NCBI RefSeq assembly: GCF_001753675.2
Contig: NZ_MJUW02000092.1
Coordinates: forward strand, 1-32,388
Reading direction: 5' to 3'
From: Candidatus Brocadia sapporoensis
GTDB taxonomy: Bacteria > Planctomycetota > Brocadiia > Brocadiales > Brocadiaceae
Length of the DNA stretch: 32,388 nucleotides
The position numbers were made by a program, and so were the translations under genes. Below are positions 1-7,254 of the stretch, piece after piece. The notes under the pieces are model-generated. The model had not been told where the DNA came from. It saw only the letters and a program-made list of their open reading frames with translations, and made no database searches. Position 1 is the stretch's first letter, and each line of letters starts with the position of its first letter.

Positions 1-17
1 AGGGTATTACAGAAGGT

Positions 18-103
18 CGATTTTCGCACTGCGAAAATCGTTTGCAGAATTTAGGTTGTAAGTTTTCACGGACAAGGTATCCTTGTGAATCTCGAACTTG
101 CAA
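18..103. repeat. Two hairpins downstream of the SAM synthetase gene
   Basis: Positions 18-27 and 31-40 form a perfect 10-bp inverted repeat (CGATTTTCGC) with a 3-base loop. Positions 56-103 form a second, imperfect stem-loop: the outer arms TTGTAAGTT and AACTTGCAA match at 8 of 9 positions, and the inner arms end in ACAAGG and CCTTGT around the loop TAT. They lie just past the stop of the minus-strand gene ending at 118. Neither is followed by a clear T-run, so they are not typical Rho-independent terminators. They may be a 3' transcript structure or part of a dispersed repeat cut by the window edge. Confidence 0.45.
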
Positions 104-117
104 TTTTCAGTTTCTCA

Positions 118-1299
118 CTAATATAAAGAATAGCGTTTTTCTAAAATTCCAGCCCATAACCGGGGTATTTGACCGAGATGTTTATGTATGACCTTTCTGC
201 ACTTTTCTTCTATGATTTTTTTCTCAAGGTTGGAACGGATTTTTACATGTATAATTTGGGGTTCCGTGATGGGTATTCCTATCTGACTCACCAGATAGCA
301 CTCAGCGCCGGAAATATCGGGTTCTTTCGTTATTTCCGCCGCTATTTCACCGGCGGTCAAGTTATATAATTTGCCAGTGTGGGTAATTGGGTTTTTTCCT
401 GCTGTTGCTTCTAGGGTCATTGGCCGGTAAGGGGTAATCAAGCCATTGGCCCTATTCCCTCTGCCTACCTGTCCGTCATCTCCACACTCGGCGCTGGTTC
501 CGGTAATGGTTAAATACACAATGTTCTTTTTATAATTATCTGCAGCATTGAGTACAAGAGAAACCTCACACGTCGTTAATTTTTTCACAAAGGTGAAGAT
601 GTATTCAAGGATCTTCGATTTTGTGTCAAAATATACCTCTTTTGATGAAATAAATCTCGAAACAAATGCTATGGCTATCGTAAGGTTTATATGGTCGTTT
701 ACCCTGACGCCCATGATTTTAATGTCCTCACCAATCATGGGATATTTCCGTTTCACTTCCGGAGAATTTAAGAATTGCTCGGTGTGGTAAACGAGAGACT
801 CTGTTTCTGTCATAGGTGAGAAACCGACACCAATCGAGGTGTCATTTGCTAACGGAATCGAGCTGTCAAAGGTTGACAAAAGTTCCGCGCTGCCGGTTCT
901 AATCTTTGTTTCAACAATGACATTTTTTTCAGGTTCTATGAATCTCAACTGTTCTTTTAACCATCGGTTGGTTGTTTCCCTGGCAATCTCTTCCAAAGGC
1001 ACCTTTTCCTTTCCTACCGATTCTACTGCCCGCCCGGCAACAATCAGGTGCATGGGGGTTGTCACTGTTCCACCGCCAAAACAAACCTCAGAGCGTCCAC
1101 CCACAAGAAGACACTTGTCAATATTGTGATGCAACACCCTTCCGAATTTTTCAATATAATATTTGGAAAATGCGATACTCAATTCTTCGGCAGCGCGGTC
1201 ACATAATGTATCCGGATGCCCTAATCCTTTGCGTTCAACAATCTCAATTGCGGATTGTTGAACGGAGAGATCATTCACCTTTTCAACAATGATTTCCAT
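118..1299 (-). CDS. mat: S-adenosylmethionine synthetase, archaeal type
   Basis: Makes S-adenosylmethionine from methionine and ATP in the cytoplasm. The 393-residue protein matches the archaeal MAT family (PF01941-type, about 400 residues) and not the usual bacterial MetK. It has [10 protein letters not shown] near the N-terminus, a [17 protein letters not shown] block, [12 protein letters not shown], and the C-terminal nucleotide-site region [15 protein letters not shown] followed by [15 protein letters not shown]. The ATG at 1299 has no obvious Shine-Dalgarno, but the conserved N-terminus fits it. The reading frame continuing upstream to 1477 has no family support. About 300 nt of non-coding DNA separates it from the next minus-strand gene upstream, so it may have its own promoter; I could not identify one. 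Family assignment is firm; whether a bacterial-type metK also exists elsewhere cannot be seen here. Confidence 0.93.
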   Translation of the reverse strand: MEIIVEKVNDLSVQQSAIEIVERKGLGHPDTLCDRAAEELSIAFSKYYIEKFGRVLHHNIDKCLLVGGRSEVCFGGGTVTTPMHLIVAGRAVESVGKEKVPLEEIARETTNRWLKEQLRFIEPEKNVIVETKIRTGSAELLSTFDSSIPLANDTSIGVGFSPMTETESLVYHTEQFLNSPEVKRKYPMIGEDIKIMGVRVNDHINLTIAIAFVSRFISSKEVYFDTKSKILEYIFTFVKKLTTCEVSLVLNAADNYKKNIVYLTITGTSAECGDDGQVGRGNRANGLITPYRPMTLEATAGKNPITHTGKLYNLTAGEIAAEITKEPDISGAECYLVSQIGIPITEPQIIHVKIRSNLEKKIIEEKCRKVIHKHLGQIPRLWAGILEKRYSLY

Positions 1300-1607
1300 G
1301 TCGGCTAATCTGCGAGATAAAAGTTGTTGCTATTCGAAGCGGATTGTCACGAAATAGTTTCGAAATAACGAACAGGAAGCAACGGGATAGAAATGAAACG
1401 TGCATTGTAAATACTATTGTATTCTTGATGTCGGATACCAGTATATGGGGATACTCAGTGCATATCAAAGAATACATGGATAGTTATTTTCTGTTGTAAA
1501 CGACACAAACAAATTTCTCTTTCTTGAGGGCAGATTCATTTGTGTCGTTTATCGTAATTTCATTTGCGAACGTACACATGCAAAACCGGATTTTGCGGCT
1601 GTACAAA
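1300..1607. other. Intergenic region with two palindromes
   Basis: About 308 bases without a convincing gene. It holds a perfect 13-bp inverted repeat, TAAACGACACAAA at 1497-1509 and its complement at 1539-1551, separated by 29 bases. It also holds a looser palindrome from about 1565 to 1619 (GCGAACGT ... ACGTTCGC, with TGCAAAA/TTTTGC inside) that overlaps the stop of the minus-strand Usp gene and could act as its 3' structure. No T-run and no riboswitch consensus (for example SAM-I) were recognised upstream of the SAM synthetase. Confidence 0.5.
1497..1551. repeat. Perfect 13-bp inverted repeat
   Basis: The arms at 1497-1509 and 1539-1551 are exact reverse complements (TAAACGACACAAA). The 29-base spacer is too long for a tight terminator hairpin. 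It could be a bipartite operator, a cruciform or the ends of a very small mobile element. It lies between the minus-strand Usp gene (downstream end at 1608) and the SAM synthetase start at 1299. Confidence 0.55.
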
Positions 1608-2057
1608 TTAACGTTCGCGATATCTGACGCATAGGACCGGACAGGGAGCTGTTCTTACGACCCTTTCCGCCGTACTCCCCAAGATTGCATGGGAAAGACC
1701 AGTCCGGCCATGTGTAGCAATGGTAATTAAGTCTATATCATATTTTTGGGCTGCCTTGTTAATTTCTTGAAAAGGTGTTCCTCGTATAATAATATTTTCA
1801 ACTTGTATCTTCTCCATGAATCGCTTGGGTACCAAACGATAAATATTTTTTTTTGCTTCATTTTCCATATCTTCATAGAGTTTGGATACTGGGAAAGTCA
1901 ATCCCCCGGTGCCAACAGGAACATTTATTTTTGGTATTACATGCAAGATGTAGAGTTTTGCCCCTCGTTCTACGGCAATGTCCAGAGCATACTTTAAGGC
2001 ATGTTTCGAACATGCAGAAAAATCAGTAGGAAACAGAATTTTTTCAATTTTAATCAT
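1608..2057 (-). CDS. Universal stress protein, single UspA domain
   Basis: A 149-residue cytoplasmic protein of the UspA family. The N-terminus KILFPTDFSACSKHALKYAL is typical of the first strand and helix. The C-terminal stretch HGRTGLSHAILGSTAERV fits the G-x2-G-x9-G-S/T nucleotide-binding pattern, so this is probably an ATP-binding type. The ATG at 2057 has a good Shine-Dalgarno (GAGGAG, 8 nt upstream). The next gene upstream on the same strand ends 37 nt away, so the two are likely co-transcribed. Such proteins usually aid survival under stress or energy limitation; the specific role cannot be read from sequence. A palindrome overlaps the stop codon. Confidence 0.92.
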   Translation of the reverse strand: MIKIEKILFPTDFSACSKHALKYALDIAVERGAKLYILHVIPKINVPVGTGGLTFPVSKLYEDMENEAKKNIYRLVPKRFMEKIQVENIIIRGTPFQEINKAAQKYDIDLITIATHGRTGLSHAILGSTAERVVRTAPCPVLCVRYRER

Positions 2058-2094
2058 AACACAGACTCCTCAGTAAATTTTAAAGGTAGGGGTT

Positions 2095-2616
2095 TTACCG
2101 TTTCCACTCCACACGCATGAACTTTGCATCTCCACGTTTTTTATATTTCACTTCTCCGTGGTGAGCCTTAAACAAAACCGACCCAATACGCTGCGCTAGT
2201 TTGGCCGAAGTAGTGGATATCTCGATTTCATCGCCCTTTTCATTAATCTTCATAATCCTGTTTAAGGGGTTATAATTCTTCGTACGTGTATCTTCGTTAT
2301 GGATGAGATTTAAAATCTCTTGTTTGTGTTGTTTCAGAAAATCACCTTTCAGAGTCACGATACCAAAAGGGACGTTTTCTTTTATCTTTTTACATGCAGG
2401 ACAGATTACCCAGTTGATATCTTTTAAAATCTTTTTTTTCTCGTAAAGTTTGGCATCGAGGAACCACTTTTTATTATGATAAACAGCCGTACAATCCTTG
2501 CAAATGGCAACTCCCGCCAGTCCTTTTCCCTTGGGTGGTAAATACGGATCGTTCTCTGCATGAATTTTACTTCTTTTGCGTGATGGTCCATAGCCAATCT
2601 TTTTTGACAATTTCAT
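2095..2616 (-). CDS. BCAM0308-family zinc-ribbon-like protein
   Basis: A 173-residue protein resembling the BCAM0308 family, which shows distant similarity to the zinc-ribbon part of NMD3. Two CxxC pairs, CKDC and CPACKK, about 50 residues apart probably bind zinc. They are followed by the conserved EILNLIHNEDTRTKNYNPLNRIMKI-like block (HKQEILNLIHNE, then NPLNRIMKI) and end with VEWKR. An upstream in-frame ATG exists at 2637. I prefer the ATG at 2616 because GGAG lies 11 nt before it, inside the first codons of the longer frame. It probably shares a transcript with the downstream Usp gene. The function of the family is not established; a link to RNA or ribosomes is only suggested by NMD3-like similarity. 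Confidence 0.8.
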   Translation of the reverse strand: MKLSKKIGYGPSRKRSKIHAENDPYLPPKGKGLAGVAICKDCTAVYHNKKWFLDAKLYEKKKILKDINWVICPACKKIKENVPFGIVTLKGDFLKQHKQEILNLIHNEDTRTKNYNPLNRIMKINEKGDEIEISTTSAKLAQRIGSVLFKAHHGEVKYKKRGDAKFMRVEWKR

Positions 2617-2781
2617 GCTATTGATTTCTCCTTTCATTCAAAAATTGTTTAATCTTTTTGCTGCCATAGATCAGCTCGCTCCAAGCCTTCTATCTTGTTG
2701 GGGGTCTTCACCATTTTTTTACTAACGGTTCCTGGTATATCATCTCCTCTTGATTTCCCAGATTCATGGGCGCCGTTATAG

Positions 2782-4368
2782 CTATTGATAAATGTGATAA
2801 CCGATATCGGAAAATATATTATCTTTGCACTCGATATTGGAGAGCCAGGCAACATCAATGTTGTCTGATCGAATATCATCATAGAGTTTTGTAAAACGAA
2901 GGAGGTGTTCTTTGGTTCTCTTTATGGCATATTCTACCATGGTGCCAGTCTTCATAATAAATGCCCAATCGCTGCTCTGCGCCAGCAGGAGCTCACGTGC
3001 AGCCTGGTTAAGCGCCCGATTTCGCAAGGCATTTTCTGACAGGCAATGATAGGTCTTCGCTAATTCAACCATACGCTCTGCCGCCTTATGCAGATGACGA
3101 TAAATCCAATCGTTGCTTTCGTTCAGCCAATACTCGTGATAACCTTTGTATCCCCAGCTCGAAGGAGACGGTGTGGAAACCTGATTAACCGGATATTTTT
3201 CAAGATATTCTAACGGAGTAATCAGCGAGATTTCCTTTTGGTCAGAGTCGATCTTCCGAAACAGGAAATCAATCCACTGAGGTCCCTCAAACCACCAATG
3301 ACCAAAAAGTTCCGCATCATACGGTGCTACAACAATGGGTTTTCGATCCATTACTGTGGACAGGTACTCAATCTGTCTCTGTCGGTTAAACAAAAAATTT
3401 CCCGCGTGCCCGGCAGCCCTATCTAATGCCTTTTCAGGGGAATAAGGCTCTTTTTGATCAGTCTTGCCGGTAATCCGATAATATTTGATACCAATATTAC
3501 TGCGCTTGCCATCTCCATGGAGATACGGCCTTATATAATCATAATCGAGATCAAATCCCACGTCTCGGTAAAACTCGCGATAGAAAAAATCCCCAGGATA
3601 TCCTTCCCTGGCACTCCATACCTGTTTGGAAGACTCCATATCCCTCCCAAACGCGGCTATTCCTGACGGACAAAAAATGGGAGCGTAAATACCATATTTC
3701 GGTCTTGGGGAAGCAAAGAGAATTCCGTGGGTTTCCATAATAAAAAAACGTATCCCTGTATCCCGGAGTATCTTATCTATTCCCGGTTCATAGGCGCACT
3801 CAGACAGCCACATTCCATGGGGTCGCCGGCCAAAATGTTTCTCATAATGATTTACCGCAACGTAGACTTGGGCACGCATGGCATTCATATTGTTATTCAT
3901 GAGGGGGAAATAACCATGAGTAGCCCCGCAGGTAATTATTTCCAAATTACCTGCATCCTGGATTTTTTTAAATGCACTTACCAGGTTCCACCGGTACTTT
4001 TCTGCAAATACTTTTCGTGCATTGGTATAATACCCGTAATACATCTGCGCAAGCCGGTTAAATTCTGGTTGATGCTTCGTCCTCTCAATCTCTTTTTCAG
4101 CAAGCTCAATTCGTTTTTCAATATAACGGATATAACGAGATTGTAAAAGAGGATCCGTCAGCATCGAAAGCAACGGCGGCGTTATGGACATCGTTATGCG
4201 AAAGCCGATTCCGTCCTCGATCAGTTTATCAAAGACATCAATAAGTGGGATGTATGTCTCTGTAATAGCTTCAAAGAGCCAGTCTTCTTCGAAAAATTCG
4301 GTATATTCCGGATGGCGGACAAATGGCAGATGTGCATGTAAAATGAGCGACAAATAACCCTTTTCCAT
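2782..4368 (-). CDS. GH57 1,4-alpha-glucan branching enzyme
   Basis: Forms alpha-1,6 branches in alpha-glucan (glycogen) in the cytoplasm. The 528-residue length and motifs match the GH57 branching-enzyme subgroup. Visible motifs are HAHLPFVRHPE (residues 11-21), GATHGYFPL (about 148-156), MWLSECAYEP with the probable nucleophile Glu190, and APYDAELFGHWWFEG with the probable acid/base Asp351. The C-terminal DUF1957-like part ends in the family-typical DNIF-D-YxIY pattern. The start follows the stop of the DUF4912 gene by 3 nt, so the pair is an operon and probably translationally coupled. No glycogen synthase or phosphorylase is in the window. An amylase of the same clan is less likely because of the WLSECAYEP and FGHWWFEG blocks. 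Confidence 0.92.
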   Translation of the reverse strand: MEKGYLSLILHAHLPFVRHPEYTEFFEEDWLFEAITETYIPLIDVFDKLIEDGIGFRITMSITPPLLSMLTDPLLQSRYIRYIEKRIELAEKEIERTKHQPEFNRLAQMYYGYYTNARKVFAEKYRWNLVSAFKKIQDAGNLEIITCGATHGYFPLMNNNMNAMRAQVYVAVNHYEKHFGRRPHGMWLSECAYEPGIDKILRDTGIRFFIMETHGILFASPRPKYGIYAPIFCPSGIAAFGRDMESSKQVWSAREGYPGDFFYREFYRDVGFDLDYDYIRPYLHGDGKRSNIGIKYYRITGKTDQKEPYSPEKALDRAAGHAGNFLFNRQRQIEYLSTVMDRKPIVVAPYDAELFGHWWFEGPQWIDFLFRKIDSDQKEISLITPLEYLEKYPVNQVSTPSPSSWGYKGYHEYWLNESNDWIYRHLHKAAERMVELAKTYHCLSENALRNRALNQAARELLLAQSSDWAFIMKTGTMVEYAIKRTKEHLLRFTKLYDDIRSDNIDVAWLSNIECKDNIFSDIGYHIYQ

Positions 4369-4371
4369 AAA

Positions 4372-5199
4372 TTATTTTTTTGAAACCGGTGAAACACGCG
4401 GAGATTCAGGTGAAGCGACGCCTTCTTTTAGTATTTCCTGCCAATTCTTATGTGCACTTTTAAATACCGATTCACTACTGCCAAATTGCCCGGAGGCATC
4501 TATACTCTCATACAGCGCTTCAATACTCATCCATGTTTCATCAACTACCTCTGATACGCCGGAACGGGGAATCAGCACCGAATTTGATCGGGCAATGAGA
4601 CGAAATGTCCCATTCGGAGTGAGGAAACCGATATCCGCGCAAAACGATCTGTTCGGTTTTCCAGTATGAATATACCAACTTCGTGCGCCGCCTGTCACTT
4701 CAATATCAAAGTAATCAGGGGCATTGTTTCCGTTAAAGACGGTATCTGTAATATCATAAACCCGTAATACAATTTTTGCGCTGTGCGCCATGCTACCAAG
4801 CGTATTGATAATACTGTCCAACACGTCTTTCCTGAGTTCCCAGTAGGCAAACAGACATTCTGCATCACGTACCATTAATACAATGCGATTATCTCCGTAA
4901 TCCTCCGGAAGATCTGGAATTATTGGAGCATACACTGCCTCTTTCCGCTCCACCTGCAGCAGAGATTCTTCCGTTTTAAGGGACAATCCTTTTGAAGTTA
5001 CCGGCCAAGTATCTTCGCCGGTGTCACCCCATTCCTGCTGCCCCTCTTCCTGCTCAGAGGAGGAAATATCCATTACGCCAAAAAACCTGTCCCAGATCAG
5101 GCAAAAAAAGCCTTTTATCTTTTTCCAGAGCATTTCACAAAGTGCCTTGATGATCTCAAGGATCAGGAGGAATATTTCTTTGAAAATTTCTTTATCCAT
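4372..5199 (-). CDS. DUF4912 protein with amphipathic N-terminus
   Basis: A 275-residue protein. Residues 1-45 form a strongly hydrophobic, lysine-studded stretch rich in Ile, Leu, Phe and Trp, which could be a membrane-associated amphipathic helix. An acidic linker rich in Ser and Glu follows. From about residue 95 the sequence shows the DUF4912 pattern: YGDNRIVLMVRD, then LFAYWELR and later a single repeat-like fold with YFDIEV and SWYIHTG. DUF4912 proteins are often found beside GH57 enzymes, and here the GH57 gene starts 3 nt after the stop. A role in placing or regulating glucan metabolism is inference only. Upstream lies a 600-bp non-coding, repeat-bearing region that should contain the operon promoter. 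Confidence 0.82.
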   Translation of the reverse strand: MDKEIFKEIFLLILEIIKALCEMLWKKIKGFFCLIWDRFFGVMDISSSEQEEGQQEWGDTGEDTWPVTSKGLSLKTEESLLQVERKEAVYAPIIPDLPEDYGDNRIVLMVRDAECLFAYWELRKDVLDSIINTLGSMAHSAKIVLRVYDITDTVFNGNNAPDYFDIEVTGGARSWYIHTGKPNRSFCADIGFLTPNGTFRLIARSNSVLIPRSGVSEVVDETWMSIEALYESIDASGQFGSSESVFKSAHKNWQEILKEGVASPESPRVSPVSKK

Positions 5200-5264
5200 A
5201 CTTTATGCCCTAACAATACAAAGGGATGTTTCACCTTAACTAATTTGAAAACAAAGATTTGACA

Positions 5265-5435
5265 AAGAATTAATACCTGACGCAGCTATGCTGTGACCAA
5301 TCCCTGCTTACTATATACAAGAACAAGGTTAATCACCCCTCTCTTCCTATCCTTCATGGGGCGGAAACAAAGAAGGAGTAAAAAATCTTTTTCAAAAAAT
5401 GGTTTTTTATGAGGTAATACTATAATTTTTTATTA
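5265..5435. repeat. Dispersed repeat, copy A (most degenerate)
   Basis: Shares with copy B its beginning (a GCAG-rich block followed by CAATCCCT) and its end (AGGAGTAAAAAA, then a T/A-rich run and GAGGTAATACTATAA). The middle is diverged. Together with copies B and C it points to a non-coding repeat family of roughly 100-180 bp. The boundaries are approximate because they were judged by eye. Confidence 0.45.
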
Positions 5436-5466
5436 TACATCAATAAATTGTAAATGGTCAATGAAA

Positions 5467-5645
5467 TTCATAATGCAGCAAGGCCGCAACCAAATCCCTC
5501 CTATCGTTCGACGGATCCTTCGGCAGGCTCAGGATGTTGCGCCGTGGCATGGTGAGCCTGTCGAACCATCACGACGAAGTCAAAGGGGGCGAAGGGGAGT
5601 AAAAAACTTACAAAAAAAGAAAGATTTTACACGGTAATACTATAA
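5467..5645. repeat. Dispersed repeat, copy B, with embedded palindrome
   Basis: Starts with CATAATGCAGCAAGGCCGCA and ends with CACGGTAATACTATAA. These match copy C near 19532-19632 (CATAACGCAGCAAAGCCGCA ... ATGGTACTATTATAA). The middle contains a palindromic segment absent from copy C, as if a second small repeat had inserted. Confidence 0.6.
5521..5563. repeat. Palindromic small repeat (GACAGGCTCA type)
   Basis: Arms CGGCAGGCTCAGGATG (5521-5536) and CATGGTGAGCCTGTCG (5548-5563) pair at 13 of 16 positions around an 11-base loop. Sequences with the core GACAGGCTCA are common as dispersed intergenic palindromes in many bacterial genomes. This one lies inside repeat copy B. Confidence 0.6.
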
Positions 5646-5690
5646 GGCGATGGAGATTGAAGGACGTCTTTCAGATTTGAAACTAATCTC

Positions 5691-5719
5691 TTGACAAAAA
5701 CCTGCCATTCGGTGATAAT
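5691..5719 (+). promoter_or_regulatory. Sigma-70-like promoter for the tandem Usp gene
   Basis: TTGACA at 5691-5696 is a perfect -35 box. It is followed by a 17-nt spacer and GATAAT at 5714-5719 (5 of 6 matches to TATAAT). Transcription would begin near 5726 and give an 85-nt leader before the ATG at 5812, which has GGAGG about 10 nt upstream. Confidence 0.6.
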
Positions 5720-5811
5720 CGCAGCGATCATATATCAACGAGATTTTTAGAAAAGAAATCTTTTGTTTTTCATATCATTTATAAAAACAGACACCCGGAG
5801 GACTGGCAGTT

Positions 5812-6660
5812 ATGATTAAACGAATTCTCGTCCCTACCGATGGTTCAGACAATAGCCTAACTGCTGCTGACTACGCTGTAACCATTGCGCGACTTTTTAA
5901 AGCCAGCATCAGAGGGTTGTTCGTTAAAGACGTCAAGATATTGACCGGGCCATTGATCCATGATATTGGTACAAGCATCGGTGGAATGGTCCCCTATGGT
6001 ACCTTTAACCAAACAATCAGGGAAATGCTGGAATCACAGGCCGATGCGGCATTAACCCTGGTAGAGGGGAAGTGCAACCAGGCAGAGGTGTCATTTAGCC
6101 AGGAAATACGCGAGGGAGTTGTGAGCCATGAAATCGTTAAATCCGCAGATGACTGTGACCTGATTTCTATGGGAAAGATGGGCATTCATGCTGAATGGCG
6201 CGATGTTTTTTTAGGTACCAATGTTGAATTTGTGGTACGGCAGACTCACAAACCGGTACTTATTACACCGGCAGAATACAAGCCGTTTACCAGGATGTTG
6301 ATTGCCTATGATGGAAGTGTATTTGCAGATAAAGCCCTGAAGAGTGGCGCTGAAATAGCTGCAGTCATGAAGTTACCAATAACCGTGGTTTATGTGGCAG
6401 ACAAAAAAGACGCAGTCCTGGAACCGCTATCAAAGGCAAAGACTTTTCTCGAAAGCTACCATCTTGCCGTCGATACCGTTGCAAAAGAAGGAACCGATCA
6501 TGCAAAGGCCATCCTGGAACTCTGTAATGATGAAGACGAAAAATTTGATATTCTCGTCATGGGCGCCTACGGTCATTCAAGAATTCAGGAAATGATTCTC
6601 GGGAGCACTACCGTAAGGGTAATGAGATACACGCACTGTCCAATCTTGCTTTGTCGATGA
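5812..6660 (+). CDS. Tandem-domain universal stress protein
   Basis: A 282-residue cytoplasmic protein made of two UspA domains (about 1-150 and 155-282). Domain 1 begins KRILVPTDGSDNS; domain 2 begins RMLIAYDGS. In domain 2, GAYGHSRIQEMILGST fits the G-x2-G-x9-G-S nucleotide-binding pattern exactly. In domain 1 the equivalent stretch, GKMGIHAEWRDVFLGT, has one extra residue and Thr in place of Ser, so it may bind nucleotide poorly. The start is supported by GGAGG about 10 nt upstream and by a good promoter at 5691-5719. The gene appears monocistronic; the next plus-strand gene is 594 bp away. Family assignment is firm, and the signal it answers to is unknown. Confidence 0.93.
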   Translation: MIKRILVPTDGSDNSLTAADYAVTIARLFKASIRGLFVKDVKILTGPLIHDIGTSIGGMVPYGTFNQTIREMLESQADAALTLVEGKCNQAEVSFSQEIREGVVSHEIVKSADDCDLISMGKMGIHAEWRDVFLGTNVEFVVRQTHKPVLITPAEYKPFTRMLIAYDGSVFADKALKSGAEIAAVMKLPITVVYVADKKDAVLEPLSKAKTFLESYHLAVDTVAKEGTDHAKAILELCNDEDEKFDILVMGAYGHSRIQEMILGSTTVRVMRYTHCPILLCR

Positions 6661-7254
6661 CAATTCCTTATTGTAAAAACATATGCTTTTATCCACGAAA
6701 CTTTATGTCTAATGCCATAACGCAGAAGGCATAAAAAAGCTCAGGCGTCAATGCCATCGAATGAAGCTACGTTATTTCCATAATCCTATTTCCACTTGAT
6801 TCAAACCTGGGCTGTGCAAAAGAAGGAGCATTTGTCGCCGCCAATTCTGACTGCGAAGATTTAAAATTCATCTCTTTTCTCAACAGTGGACTCATAATTT
6901 CCAACCTCAAGATTGCACGAGTCTTCAGAAAGTAAATGTATAATAGTACTCTTGACTTCTACAGTACCAGATACTCCAGGTAATACCATTGCTACAAAAA
7001 ATATATTTAAAAAAACCTCAATAACTATCGAAATATTTCTGTAGATTAAACGCAAACCATGAGTTGTACAACTTCCTCTCTTTCTGTTCATTTTAGAATA
7101 ACTCTACCGATTTTAAAGCAGTCCCACCAATTGATGCTTCCCAACTACCGCGGATTATCTTCATTACCTGTATAAAACGTATAACAAAAATAGTTTGTTT
7201 TCGGCCATTCAACAATTTATAATTTCAAAAAATATTAATTTTTAAAATAATCAT
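6661..7254. other. 594-bp intergenic region
   Basis: AT-rich spacer between two plus-strand genes. A minus-strand open frame of 76 codons (6861-7091) contains one hydrophobic stretch but has no Shine-Dalgarno and no recognisable similarity, so I did not call it. The 3' part carries the likely promoter of the CDF transporter. I see no RNA gene and no terminator with a T-run. Confidence 0.5.
7195..7223 (+). promoter_or_regulatory. Likely promoter of the CDF transporter gene
   Basis: TATAAT at 7218-7223 is a perfect -10 box. TTGTTT at 7195-7200 (3 of 6 matches to TTGACA) lies 17 nt before it. The transcript would start near 7230 and leave a leader of only about 25 nt before the TTG start at 7255. 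Confidence 0.5.

Larger units (their letters stand above)
5200..5811. other. 612-bp intergenic region with repeats and a promoter
   Basis: Non-coding space between two divergent transcripts. It contains two degenerate copies of a dispersed repeat (about 5265-5435 and 5467-5645), a palindrome of the GACAGGCTCA type inside the second copy (5521-5563), and a good sigma-70-like promoter for the plus-strand Usp gene (5691-5719). No open frame with recognisable protein similarity was found. Confidence 0.6.

Noticed and set aside
2649-2882. 77-codon minus-strand frame between the GH57 and BCAM0308 genes
   Set aside because: It starts inside the GH57 gene without a ribosome site; its last part lies in a 165-bp spacer and resembles no family I know.
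6861-7091. 76-codon minus-strand frame with a hydrophobic stretch
   Set aside because: No ribosome site, no recognisable motif, surrounded by non-coding AT-rich DNA.
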